49,171 nt of DNA from Alphaproteobacteria bacterium (lineage in GTDB: Bacteria > Pseudomonadota > Alphaproteobacteria > SHVR01): positions 1-49,171 of the forward strand of contig SHVR01000016.1 of the NCBI GenBank assembly GCA_009694185.1. Reading direction: 5' to 3'. Positions 17,722 through 25,025 of this stretch are shown here, in pieces (the first letter of the stretch is position 1; every line of letters starts with the position of its first letter). Made by a program: the position numbers and the translations under genes. A model generated the notes under the pieces. It saw only the letters and a program-made list of their open reading frames with translations, made no database searches and was not told where the DNA came from.

Positions 17722-20358
17722 TCAGATCACCCCATCGGCGGCGAGTTTGTCGATCTCCTTGGACGACATGCCGAGGAGCTCGCCCAACACATAGCGATTG
17801 TCCTCGCCATAGCCGGGGGCACCCCGGTCGATGGGGCCGCCGATATAGGGTGGCGTCGCACTCATCTTCATCGGCAGTTCGGCGACGGGCCAGGTGCCGA
17901 TCTTGGTCCCCGTCACCTCGGTCAGCCAGTCGAGCGCCACTAGCTGGGGGTCCTTGTCGCACCGATCCTCGGCGTTCTGGCACACACCGGCCGGCACGCC
18001 GGCCGCCTGGAGGCGGAACATGCAGTCATAGGCCTCTTGGGTCGCCGTCCATTCTCCGACCGCCTGGTCGAGTGCCTCCTGATGGGCGAGCCGCGCGGCC
18101 AACGTGGCAAAGCGCGGGTCGGCAAGCCATTCGGGCTTGCCCGCCACCTGGCCAAGCGCCCGCCATTCGGCCTCGCCAAAACAGGCAATGGCGATCCAAC
18201 GATCGGCGCCGAGGCAACGATAGGCGCCGTGGGGTGCCGCCGGCTTGTAGGGCGAGCGGTTGCCATAGCGCTCCCAGACGCGGCCGTTGGCGGACCAGTC
18301 GAGCACCGGCACGCTGTTGAGGAAGATGCCCGACTCGCACTGCGAGGCGTCGATGCGCTGGCCCTCGCCGGTGCGCGCGCGATGAAAGAGCGCGCCCAGG
18401 ATGGCCAGCGCATAGCCATAGGCGCCCATCCAGTCGAGAAAGGAATAGCCCCAACCGACCGGCATGGCCGGCTCCGGCAGGCCCGACATGTCGGAGGCAC
18501 CGGCGAAGGAGGCGGCAATCGGTCCGACCGTGCGCAAGCGACCATAGCGGCCGTAAACACCCATGCCCGCCTGCTGGATGTAGATGATGTCGGGGCGGAT
18601 CGCCTTCTGCACGTCATAGCCGAGGCCGAGCCGCTCAAGGACTCCGGGCGAGAAGCCCTCGGCCACGATGTCGGAGAGGGCGACCAGTTGCTTGGCGATC
18701 TCGAGGCCGCGCGGATCGCGGATGTTGAGGGAGATGCCGCGCTTGCCCGAATTCTTGTTGTTGAACTGGCCGCCCATGTCCAGGTCCTTGACCCCGGGCA
18801 AGGGAGCGGTCGCAGCCGCCCTTGCCGCCCGGCCGCCGACCGGCGCCATGGCGGCCAGCCGCGTGTCCGGGTTCTCCTTCCACTCGACCTTAAAGCTCTC
18901 GGCGCCGAGCGCGGCGACGAACCTTGTGCCACCGGCCGACGCCAGAAACCAGGAGAAGTCGAGAATACGAATATTCTGCAAGGCAAAGGGCTTGCCGCGC
19001 GCCGAGAGGTGCGCGGCTCGCTTGGATGGCGATTTGGCTTGGGGCGCCACCGGCGCCCGCGTCTCGCCCAGGACCTCGCCGGTATGTTCGCCCAGATGCG
19101 GCGCCCGCTTGCCCACCTTCCAGCTCGTGGCCGTGGCGAGCCATTTGCTGGTCGGATAACGGAAGGAGCGGCCGAGCTCGGGATGCTCCACATCGGCGAA
19201 TGTCTGCCGGTCGAGCCAGTGCGGGTCGAGGGCGTTCTCGTGCGGCTTGCGCAGGGGCGTCCAGAGGAGGCCATGGGACTGGGCCTCTTCCCACGGCATG
19301 CGCTGATAGGTGAAGGAACGGATGAAGCGCTGCATCACCTCGAAGATATGGGCGCGGCGCTCGTCGCCGGTGCCAGAGCCGGGCACGGCCCGGGCCGTCA
19401 GCGGCGCACCCGGCGCCGGCGGCTCCAGATCGGCCTGCATGCCATAGCTGGACAGGAACTTGTGCAGGCTGACCTCGTCCTTGGTGCCGCCGAGCCAGCT
19501 CATGAACCAGCGCCCGTCCTTGCTGTGGCCGATGCTGGGCACGCGCGAGGGCACCGCGTTGGCGTGCCGGCAGGTGAGCCGGTAGAGCGGCGCGCGCTGC
19601 ATGACCCAGCTCATCAGGTCGAGCTCGGTGTTCTTGGCGACCGCCTCATGGATGGCGAGCGATACGTCCTGACCCGCGCCGGTTTGCAGGCGATGGATGA
19701 GCGCCGCCACGATGCCGATGGCGAGCTGTTCGCCCGCGATGTGGTAGGCGTGCCAGACCTGGGGGGCGATCGGCGGCGTGTCATAGTGCAGTCCCGGGTC
19801 GGGGTCGTAGCCGCAATTCATCATCACGCCGCCGAGCGCCAGATGCACGAGGTCCGAGGATTTGAAATCCTTCCAGGGACCGGTATCGCCAAAGGGCGTG
19901 ATGCGCGCCACCACGAGACGCGGGAAGCGCTTTGCGAGTGCCGCCCGATCCAGGCCCACCAGCGCCTCCAGCCCGCCACGCGTGCCATCGAGCAGCACGT
20001 CGGCGCCTTCGAGAAGGCCCCGGAGTTCCGCCGCCGATTGCTTGGCCGAGAGCAGCACCGAGCGCTTGCCCCGGTTATAGCCCCAGAAGAAGAGCGATCG
20101 CTCCGGGCCTGCCTTGTCCTCGAAGAATGGGCCGATGCGGCGCGATGGGCTGCCCTCTGGTGGCTCCACCTTGATCACGTCGGCGCCGAGGCCGGCGAGC
20201 AGCAGGCCCGAATATTCCGCCATCTCGTCGGCAAGCTCGATCACCCGGATACTGTCGAGCATGCCGGGGAGTGCGCCGTTGGGTGCCACGCCCCGGTCGG
20301 CGGCGGACTTTCGGTCGGTCGGCCGGTCGGTCGGCCGGTCGGTCGGCGGCATGGCCAT
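17722..20358 (-). CDS. Two-domain class III CoA-transferase (CaiB/BaiF fusion)
   Basis: An 878-residue protein with two CaiB/BaiF (family III) CoA-transferase domains in tandem, at about 38-390 and 461-870. Each begins with the family's IRVIEL / IRILDF strand and the GADVIKVE or ALGAESFKVE motif. In formyl-CoA transferase the catalytic aspartate sits before a TGMH-like helix; the C-terminal domain has an aspartate there (FLDWMGAY, near 642), but the equivalent N-terminal stretch (QVWHAYHIAGEQ, near 203) has none. I infer that the second domain is catalytic. The first residues contain PTDRPTDRPTDR, encoded by a 12-bp tandem repeat. GGGGAG lies 9 nt before the chosen ATG. It is probably an operon with the acyl-CoA dehydrogenase. 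Confidence 0.88.
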   Translation of the reverse strand: MAMPPTDRPTDRPTDRKSAADRGVAPNGALPGMLDSIRVIELADEMAEYSGLLLAGLGADVIKVEPPEGSPSRRIGPFFEDKAGPERSLFFWGYNRGKRSVLLSAKQSAAELRGLLEGADVLLDGTRGGLEALVGLDRAALAKRFPRLVVARITPFGDTGPWKDFKSSDLVHLALGGVMMNCGYDPDPGLHYDTPPIAPQVWHAYHIAGEQLAIGIVAALIHRLQTGAGQDVSLAIHEAVAKNTELDLMSWVMQRAPLYRLTCRHANAVPSRVPSIGHSKDGRWFMSWLGGTKDEVSLHKFLSSYGMQADLEPPAPGAPLTARAVPGSGTGDERRAHIFEVMQRFIRSFTYQRMPWEEAQSHGLLWTPLRKPHENALDPHWLDRQTFADVEHPELGRSFRYPTSKWLATATSWKVGKRAPHLGEHTGEVLGETRAPVAPQAKSPSKRAAHLSARGKPFALQNIRILDFSWFLASAGGTRFVAALGAESFKVEWKENPDTRLAAMAPVGGRAARAAATAPLPGVKDLDMGGQFNNKNSGKRGISLNIRDPRGLEIAKQLVALSDIVAEGFSPGVLERLGLGYDVQKAIRPDIIYIQQAGMGVYGRYGRLRTVGPIAASFAGASDMSGLPEPAMPVGWGYSFLDWMGAYGYALAILGALFHRARTGEGQRIDASQCESGIFLNSVPVLDWSANGRVWERYGNRSPYKPAAPHGAYRCLGADRWIAIACFGEAEWRALGQVAGKPEWLADPRFATLAARLAHQEALDQAVGEWTATQEAYDCMFRLQAAGVPAGVCQNAEDRCDKDPQLVALDWLTEVTGTKIGTWPVAELPMKMSATPPYIGGPIDRGAPGYGEDNRYVLGELLGMSSKEIDKLAADGVI
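20313..20347. repeat. 12-bp tandem repeat (three copies) in the CoA-transferase N-terminus
   Basis: The unit GGTCGGTCGGCC occurs at 20313, 20325 and 20337, the last copy ending one base differently. On the coding strand it gives PTDR three times. Changes in copy number would keep the reading frame and alter a disordered tail before the first domain. Confidence 0.85.
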
Positions 20359-20399
20359 CGCTCGCATCTCCCCAGGATACCCATCGGCCGGAGGAGTGA

Positions 20400-20432
20400 A
20401 GCACCGGATGCGCGGCAAGTATAGAAAAGCCG
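20400..20432. repeat. 33-bp direct repeat, copy 1 (left border of the vapBC cassette)
   Basis: This 33-bp stretch (starts AGCACCGGATGCGCGGCAAG, ends AAAAGCCG) recurs without mismatch 735 bp to the right. It begins 42 bp upstream of the CoA-transferase start and ends 2 bp before the vapC stop codon. On the minus strand it contains TATACT (20418-20423), which could be a -10 element for the CoA-transferase gene. Confidence 0.95.
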
Positions 20433-20434
20433 TC

Positions 20435-20839
20435 TTACAGCCCGCGGAACGGATTGGCGATGCGGAGCCGGCCATCCAACAGAGCGCCGTCCTGCATGTC
20501 TTCCGACCAGAGCGTATCGCAACCGGCGTTGAGCGCAGCCGCGGCGATCATCGCGTCATAGACCGAAAGATTGTAGCGCTCCGCCAAAACGAGGCCGATG
20601 TCATGAGTCTCGATGGTGAGGGGTTCGACGTCCACGAGGTCGCGGATCGCCGACAGAAACCCATGTGCTTCCGCCCAGGAGAGGCCCATCTTGCGCCGGG
20701 CGACGTTGGCGATTTCGTTCAGAACCTGCACGCTGATGGTGCCGCCATCGGCGAGGAGACGTTCCGCACGGTCGGCCTTCGCGGGTTCGGTGGATGCCAG
20801 ATAGAGCAGGATGTTGGTGTCGAAAAAGCTAGCGGGCAT
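20435..20839 (-). CDS. PIN-domain toxin (VapC family)
   Basis: A 134-residue PIN-domain ribonuclease of VapC length. The acidic active-site set is present: D7 in FFDTNILLY, E42 in NEIANVA, D95 in YDAMIAAAA and D114 in WSEDMQ. Such toxins cleave tRNA or rRNA until neutralised by the antitoxin. The start overlaps the end of the antitoxin gene by 11 nt, the normal vapBC layout. The stop lies 2 bp from the left 33-bp repeat. All key residues are kept, so the toxin is probably functional. Confidence 0.92.
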   Translation of the reverse strand: MPASFFDTNILLYLASTEPAKADRAERLLADGGTISVQVLNEIANVARRKMGLSWAEAHGFLSAIRDLVDVEPLTIETHDIGLVLAERYNLSVYDAMIAAAALNAGCDTLWSEDMQDGALLDGRLRIANPFRGL

Positions 20840-21059
20840 TGGCCTCGTCCCGATCGAACTTGAAGTCGGGCGGCAGGCGACCGCGAAAGGCGCCGAGGCG
20901 CTTCAACAGCGCCTTGCGGCTGGGCTTGCGGGAGACGGCGAATTCACGCGCGTCCGCCACATAGATTTCGATATCGTCGCCCGCTTTCAGTTGCAAGGCC
21001 TCGACCAAAGCGGCGGGAAGGCGAACGGCAAGGCTGTTGCCCCATTTCGCGACCTGCAT
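20829..21059 (-). CDS. AbrB/MazE-type antitoxin (VapB)
   Basis: A 76-residue antitoxin. Residues 2-35 form a SpoVT-AbrB DNA-binding domain (KWGNSLAVRLP, then LQLKAGDDIEIYV). The rest is a basic, Phe-containing C-terminal tail (GRLPPDFKFDRDEANAR) of the kind that wraps the PIN toxin. The internal ATG was chosen because GAGG lies 5 nt upstream and the AbrB domain starts there; a 10-residue extension would run into the operator. It is the first gene of the pair and is probably autoregulated through the palindrome just upstream. Confidence 0.92.
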   Translation of the reverse strand: MQVAKWGNSLAVRLPAALVEALQLKAGDDIEIYVADAREFAVSRKPSRKALLKRLGAFRGRLPPDFKFDRDEANAR

Positions 21060-21072
21060 GATGTCCTCTCTA

Positions 21073-21098
21073 GATATACATTTTAACAATAGTATATC
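21073..21098. promoter_or_regulatory. vapBC operator palindrome
   Basis: GATATAC (21073-21079) and GTATATC (21092-21098) are perfect inverted 7-mers 12 bp apart, lying 14 bp before the vapB start and overlapping the promoter's -10 box. The placement fits autorepression by a VapB-VapC complex through the AbrB domain. Confidence 0.75.
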
Positions 21099-21117
21099 CC
21101 ACGACGCTCGAAATCAA
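21091..21117 (-). promoter_or_regulatory. vapBC promoter
   Basis: On the minus strand TTGATT (21117-21112) is followed after 15 bp by TATACT (21096-21091). Transcription would begin near 21084, about 25 nt before the vapB start. The AT-rich block contrasts with the surrounding GC-rich DNA. Confidence 0.6.
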
Positions 21118-21134
21118 GCGCCCGCGCAAGCGGG

Positions 21135-21167
21135 AGCACCGGATGCGCGGCAAGTATAGAAAAGCCG
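21135..21167. repeat. 33-bp direct repeat, copy 2 (right border of the vapBC cassette)
   Basis: Identical to the copy at 20400-20432 and in the same orientation. It lies just upstream of the vapBC promoter and 68 bp before the thiolase-like gene, so the pair of repeats encloses the whole toxin-antitoxin unit and nothing else. Confidence 0.95.
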
Positions 21168-21235
21168 CGCCCCAGCCGGTACGGTAGCCACTGGCCCACG
21201 CGCGGCTGGGCGGCGATAAGCAGCAAGAGGCAAGG

Positions 21236-22366
21236 ATGTCGGAGCTCGGTCACCTCAAGGACAAGATCGCCGTCGTCGGCGTCGGCAACACGCCCTATGG
21301 CAATTTTCCCGAGATCGACGATTACGGGCTCGGCGCCCGGGCGTTCCGCGCCGCCCTCGCCGATTGCGGCCTCGAGAAGAGCCGGATCGACGGCCTCCTG
21401 GTCTGCCGCATTCCCTATTACGCGCGCATGGGCGAGGTGCTCGGTATCTCGCCCCGTTGGACGATCCCCTTGCCGCCCCATGGCCGCATGTCGGCCATGG
21501 GCATCATCGAGGCGATGGCCGCGCTCAATGCCGGGCTCTGCAATTATGTGGCGCTGATCTACGCCAATATCGGCCGCTCCAGGCGGGTCAATTATGGCGG
21601 CGAGGAAAGCCCCAATGTCTGGGACCCCTGGGGCTATACGTCGCCGGGTGCCGCCCACGCCATGATGTTCCGCCGGCACATGGCGAAATATGGCACCACC
21701 ACCCGCCAACTCGCCGAGGTCTCGGTCGCGGTCCGCCATCACGCGACCCTCAATCCCGACGCGGTGATGCGCTCACCCATCACCATCGACGACCATGAGA
21801 ATGCGCGACCCATCGTCCTGCCGCTCCGCTTGCTCGACTATTGCCTGATCAATGACGGCGCCGTGTCGCTCATTCTCACCACCAAGGAGCGCGCCCGGGA
21901 CCTCAAGAAGCCGCCGGTGCTGATCTCGGGCGTGGGCGCCAAGGAGGCCTTCGCCCGCGCCTCCATCCCGAACTTCGATCTCGACTTCTGGTACGGCGAG
22001 GTGCGCGAGGCCGCCAACGCCGCCTATGATATGGCGGGAATCGGCCCTGCCGATGTGGACGCCCTGATGTGCTACGACAATTTCAGCCCCACCATCCTGT
22101 TCAGCCTGGAGGGTCTGGGCCACTGCCCGAGGGGCGAGAGCGGCCGTTTCGTCGAGGGCGGCACGCTCAAGCTCGGCGGCAAACTGCCGACCAACACCGA
22201 TGGCGGCCACCTCTCCAACTCCTACATGCAGGGCTGGGCGCTCAATGTGGAGGCGGTGCGCCAGTTGCGCGGCGAGTGCGGCCGGCGCCAGGTGCCGGAT
22301 TGCGCGGTGGTGCAGTTCGCCGCCACCACGCCCTGTTCGCGCTCCCTCATCTACACGCGGGGCTAG
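21236..22366 (+). CDS. Thiolase-like protein (Cys-less, Ltp2/SCP2-thiolase type), copy 1
   Basis: A 376-residue thiolase-fold protein. IAVVGVGNTPYG opens the N-terminal core, and GGTLKLGGKLPTNTDGGHLS is the C-terminal region. Where degradative thiolases carry the nucleophilic cysteine it reads HGRMSAMG (82-89), and the usual GHPxG histidine motif is GGHLSNSYMQG (323-333). Both changes resemble the Ltp2-type aldolases that act with a DUF35 Zn-ribbon partner in steroid side-chain removal. The next gene, 6 nt on, encodes exactly such a partner. I infer a retro-aldol or acyl-transfer role on a CoA ester, not classical thiolysis. Confidence 0.85.
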   Translation: MSELGHLKDKIAVVGVGNTPYGNFPEIDDYGLGARAFRAALADCGLEKSRIDGLLVCRIPYYARMGEVLGISPRWTIPLPPHGRMSAMGIIEAMAALNAGLCNYVALIYANIGRSRRVNYGGEESPNVWDPWGYTSPGAAHAMMFRRHMAKYGTTTRQLAEVSVAVRHHATLNPDAVMRSPITIDDHENARPIVLPLRLLDYCLINDGAVSLILTTKERARDLKKPPVLISGVGAKEAFARASIPNFDLDFWYGEVREAANAAYDMAGIGPADVDALMCYDNFSPTILFSLEGLGHCPRGESGRFVEGGTLKLGGKLPTNTDGGHLSNSYMQGWALNVEAVRQLRGECGRRQVPDCAVVQFAATTPCSRSLIYTRG

Positions 22367-22372
22367 ATCGCC

Positions 22373-22786
22373 ATGAGCAACGCCTACGCCAAGCCGCTGC
22401 CGAAGATCGACCTCCTCAACCGGCCGTTCTGGGAGCATGCCAAGGCGGGGCGCCTCGCCGTCCAGCGCTGCACTGGCTGCGGCCATCGCCACATGCCGCC
22501 AAGCCCGGTCTGCCCGACCTGCCTTGGAGAGAACCAGGACTGGGAAGTGGTCTCGGGCCGGGGCCGGCTGGTCTCATGGGTCACCTTCCACCGCGCCTAT
22601 TGGGGCGGCTTCGGGGCCGACGTTCCCTATGATGTCTGCATGGTCGAGCTTGACGAGGGGCCGATCCTCGTCAGCAATCTGGTGGGTGCCGGCCAGGATA
22701 AGGCCGCCGTCGGCGCCGCCGTCAGCGTCCTCTTCGAGCCGGTTACACCCGAGATCACGCTGCCCAAATTCCGCCTGGTGGAGTGA
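22373..22786 (+). CDS. Zn-ribbon/OB-fold protein (DUF35), copy 1
   Basis: A 137-residue protein with an N-terminal rubredoxin-like Zn ribbon (C33-x2-C36 and C47-x2-C50 in CTGCGHRH and VCPTC) and a C-terminal OB fold (residues 55-135, GRGRLVSWVTFHRAYW). DUF35 proteins bind thiolase-like enzymes, often form heterotetramers and are needed for activity. It starts 6 nt after the thiolase-like gene. It lacks the MaoC hydratase domain found fused in ChsH2. Confidence 0.9.
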   Translation: MSNAYAKPLPKIDLLNRPFWEHAKAGRLAVQRCTGCGHRHMPPSPVCPTCLGENQDWEVVSGRGRLVSWVTFHRAYWGGFGADVPYDVCMVELDEGPILVSNLVGAGQDKAAVGAAVSVLFEPVTPEITLPKFRLVE

Positions 22787-22919
22787 GCCATGGGTGCCTA
22801 CCGCTGTCTGGCCGAGGGCCGGGGGGCACGGAACAGCCTTGAGCGGGCGGTTGCCATGTACCTCGAGCGCGTGGCCCGCGGGAGTTCAACTGGACCCATC
22901 AAGCCATCGCCTGACCGGC
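22787..22919. other. Intergenic gap with a doubtful small ORF
   Basis: The 133 bp between the convergent Zn-ribbon and monooxygenase genes contain an ATG-started frame (MGAYRCLAEGRG, 61 codons) that runs into the 3' end of the monooxygenase on the other strand. It has no clear ribosome site beyond the preceding stop and no recognised homology, so I do not call it a gene. Confidence 0.3.
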
Positions 22920-24011
22920 CTATTCCGCCGCCTTGGACTCAGCGCCCTTTTTCCAGGATTGGAGGACCGGCATGACCTCGGTGGCGAAGAGGCGCAAGGA
23001 CCGTTCGGCCACATCGTAGGGCGTGCCGCCGAAGCGGAACGAGGTGCAGAGTTCGAACTCGCCGAGCATGGCCCGGCGCGCCTCGAACTGGCGGAGGATG
23101 CGCTCGGGCGTGCCCCAGACCGCCGCCTGCATGAAGCCCTCGATCATGCCGGGAATGCCGACCTGGCGCGCAACCTCGACCTTCTTGGCATAGGAGTCGT
23201 AACCCCGCACCTGGGCGAAATGTTCACCGAGCAGTTCGTAATGCTCGTAATTGCTGTGGACGAACAAGCCCATATGCTTGCGGGCGAGATCCTCGGCGCC
23301 GTCCATGCCGGGCGTGCAGACGCAGAAGTCCGCGGTCAAGGGCGGCGGCGCGACGACGCCATGTTGCTCCAGGAACAATTGCCGGTGGCGTTCGATGGCC
23401 GGCAGGCGAAGCGGCCAGGGCCGGTCGGCGAACATGACCATGCGGGCGCCGAGGCGCGCCGCCGAGACCACCGAATCGTCGCTCGACGCCACCGCGTAGA
23501 TGCGCCCGTCGATGGCATGTCGCGGACGCGGGCGAAGCTCGACGCGCGGCTGCGGGTAGTACTTACCATTGCCCTCCATAAAGCCGGTGCGGAGCCCGGC
23601 CACGATCATGGCGGCAGCCTCGTCGAAGCGCTCGCGCGATTCGTCCATCACGGTCCGGAACGCCGCGAATTCGCGGCGCGCCAACCCTCGACCGACGCCG
23701 AGCCGCACCCGGCCGCCGCTCAGATGATCGAGCACGGCAACCTTTTCCGCGACGCGCAGCGGGTCCTGCCAAGGCAGGATCACCGCCGCCGTGCCGAGGT
23801 CGGCCCGGGTGATCGGCGCGAGATAAGACATGAGCTGGAGATTGTCGGGGCAGAAAGAATAATCGTTGAAATGATGCTCGACCGACCAGAGCACGTCGAA
23901 GCCGAGTTCGTCGGCAAGGCGGGCGAGCTTGATTTCCTCGTCCCAGACCTGGCCGTCGCCGATGTCGTCCCAGCCATAGCTGGTGAACACCATTTGCAAG
24001 CCGACATCCAT
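22920..24011 (-). CDS. LLM-class flavin-dependent oxidoreductase
   Basis: A 363-residue luciferase-like monooxygenase. The N-terminus LQMVFTSYGW, LGFDVLWSVEHHFND (barrel strand 2 with the conserved EHHF), LGTAAVILPWQDPLRVAEKVAVLDHLSGGRVRLGVGRG and REFAAF fit the group close to alkanal and limonene monooxygenases. It lies 10 nt downstream of the MBL hydrolase on the same strand, so the two are almost certainly co-transcribed. A plausible scheme, not proven, is that this enzyme inserts oxygen to give an ester or lactone that the hydrolase opens. Confidence 0.9.
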   Translation of the reverse strand: MDVGLQMVFTSYGWDDIGDGQVWDEEIKLARLADELGFDVLWSVEHHFNDYSFCPDNLQLMSYLAPITRADLGTAAVILPWQDPLRVAEKVAVLDHLSGGRVRLGVGRGLARREFAAFRTVMDESRERFDEAAAMIVAGLRTGFMEGNGKYYPQPRVELRPRPRHAIDGRIYAVASSDDSVVSAARLGARMVMFADRPWPLRLPAIERHRQLFLEQHGVVAPPPLTADFCVCTPGMDGAEDLARKHMGLFVHSNYEHYELLGEHFAQVRGYDSYAKKVEVARQVGIPGMIEGFMQAAVWGTPERILRQFEARRAMLGEFELCTSFRFGGTPYDVAERSLRLFATEVMPVLQSWKKGAESKAAE

Positions 24012-24021
24012 CGCCCAACCC

Positions 24022-24906
24022 CTACTCGACGTAGTTCAGGCGGAAACCCTCGCCCCAGCGCTTCAGATGCCCGACCGAGGGCGAGGGGAAGTGCATGGCG
24101 CAGAAGAGCGTCGCGGAATCGCAGTAGTGCTCGAGGAACTTGCGCCGGCTCTCGCCAGCCATCTTGCGGTCCCAGTCGGCGCGCATGCCGAGTTCGGGAT
24201 AGCGCGCCTGAAGGGGCGAGTGGATGCAATCGCCGGTGAAGACCGCGCCCGCCTCGCGCTTGCCGGCATGGACCGCGAAATGGTCCGGCGAATGGCCGGG
24301 TGTCGGCACCAGATGGACGTGGTCGTCGAGGGCATGGTCGCTCTTGACCAGATCGGCGCGATTGGCGGCGATGATCGGCAATACACTGTCGTCCATATAG
24401 GTGATCGGCGTCTTCTTGTGCTCGGCCGTCCAATAGTCGAGTTCGCGCTCGCTGAAGAGGTAGCGCGCCTTGGGGAAGGTGGGGACCCAGCGGCCATTCT
24501 CGAGGCGTGTGTTCCAGCCCACATGGTCGGGGTGGAGATGGCTGCACATGACGAAGTCGATATCCTCGACCTTGAGGCCGGTCTCGGCGAGCTGGCGCAT
24601 ATAGCGGGGATCGCTGCGCTTGTGCCAAAGGGGGCGGGTCGGATAGTTCTTGTCGTTGCCGATGCAGCTATCCACCAGGATATTGTGGTGCGGCGTGCGC
24701 AGGATGTAGGACTGGAAGCAGAGCAGGATGTTGCCATGCTCCGGGTCGAGGCCGTTCCCCGTCATCCAGCCGCGATTTTCTGCCAGCATTTCCGGGGTCA
24801 GGTCCGGAAAAAACTCCTTCGGGCTATAGCCCGGCCCGGTCGTCGGCTCCTCGATTTCGATGATGCGATGGATAGTCAGGTCTTCGACCGCGAACTTGGT
24901 CTTCAT
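24022..24906 (-). CDS. MBL-fold metallo-hydrolase (lactonase-like), paralogue A
   Basis: A 294-residue metallo-beta-lactamase-fold hydrolase. The two-metal site is intact: SHLHPDH at 122-128 (H123, H125, D127, H128), GHSPDHF, GDCIHSP with the bridging aspartate, and MHFPSP with the last histidine. The stretch VGWNTRLENGRWVPTFPKA is shared almost exactly with the two MBL proteins at 34-36 kb, so all three are paralogues. Members of this group act on lactones or esters. GGGAGA precedes the ATG. It is the first gene of a pair with the luciferase-like monooxygenase. Confidence 0.9.
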   Translation of the reverse strand: MKTKFAVEDLTIHRIIEIEEPTTGPGYSPKEFFPDLTPEMLAENRGWMTGNGLDPEHGNILLCFQSYILRTPHHNILVDSCIGNDKNYPTRPLWHKRSDPRYMRQLAETGLKVEDIDFVMCSHLHPDHVGWNTRLENGRWVPTFPKARYLFSERELDYWTAEHKKTPITYMDDSVLPIIAANRADLVKSDHALDDHVHLVPTPGHSPDHFAVHAGKREAGAVFTGDCIHSPLQARYPELGMRADWDRKMAGESRRKFLEHYCDSATLFCAMHFPSPSVGHLKRWGEGFRLNYVE

Positions 24907-25025
24907 GCTGAAATTCTCCCGTCTCTCGATATCATGTGAATTGCGCCGTATTCAGGAAGCGAGCATGTCCCCGATCGGCGCCTGGGGCAAGCCGATCGGG
25001 GCGGCCCGGATTTCGGAGATCGCGT

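Noticed and set aside
16373-17794. A 473-codon frame antisense to the acyl-CoA dehydrogenase
   Set aside because: The dehydrogenase signatures and catalytic EGTNQ are on the minus strand; this frame lacks any motif.
18037-20424. A 795-codon open frame antisense to the CoA-transferase
   Set aside because: It mirrors the codon bias of the real gene, has no recognisable domains, and is rich in Arg/His/Gly as expected for a shadow frame in GC-rich DNA.
20400-21167. The 33-bp repeats as a CRISPR or REP array
   Set aside because: Only two copies exist, 735 bp apart, with genes between them and no hairpin structure.
22790-22975. Small ORF after the first DUF35 gene
   Set aside because: Overlaps the 3' end of the monooxygenase gene, has no proper ribosome site and no recognised homology.
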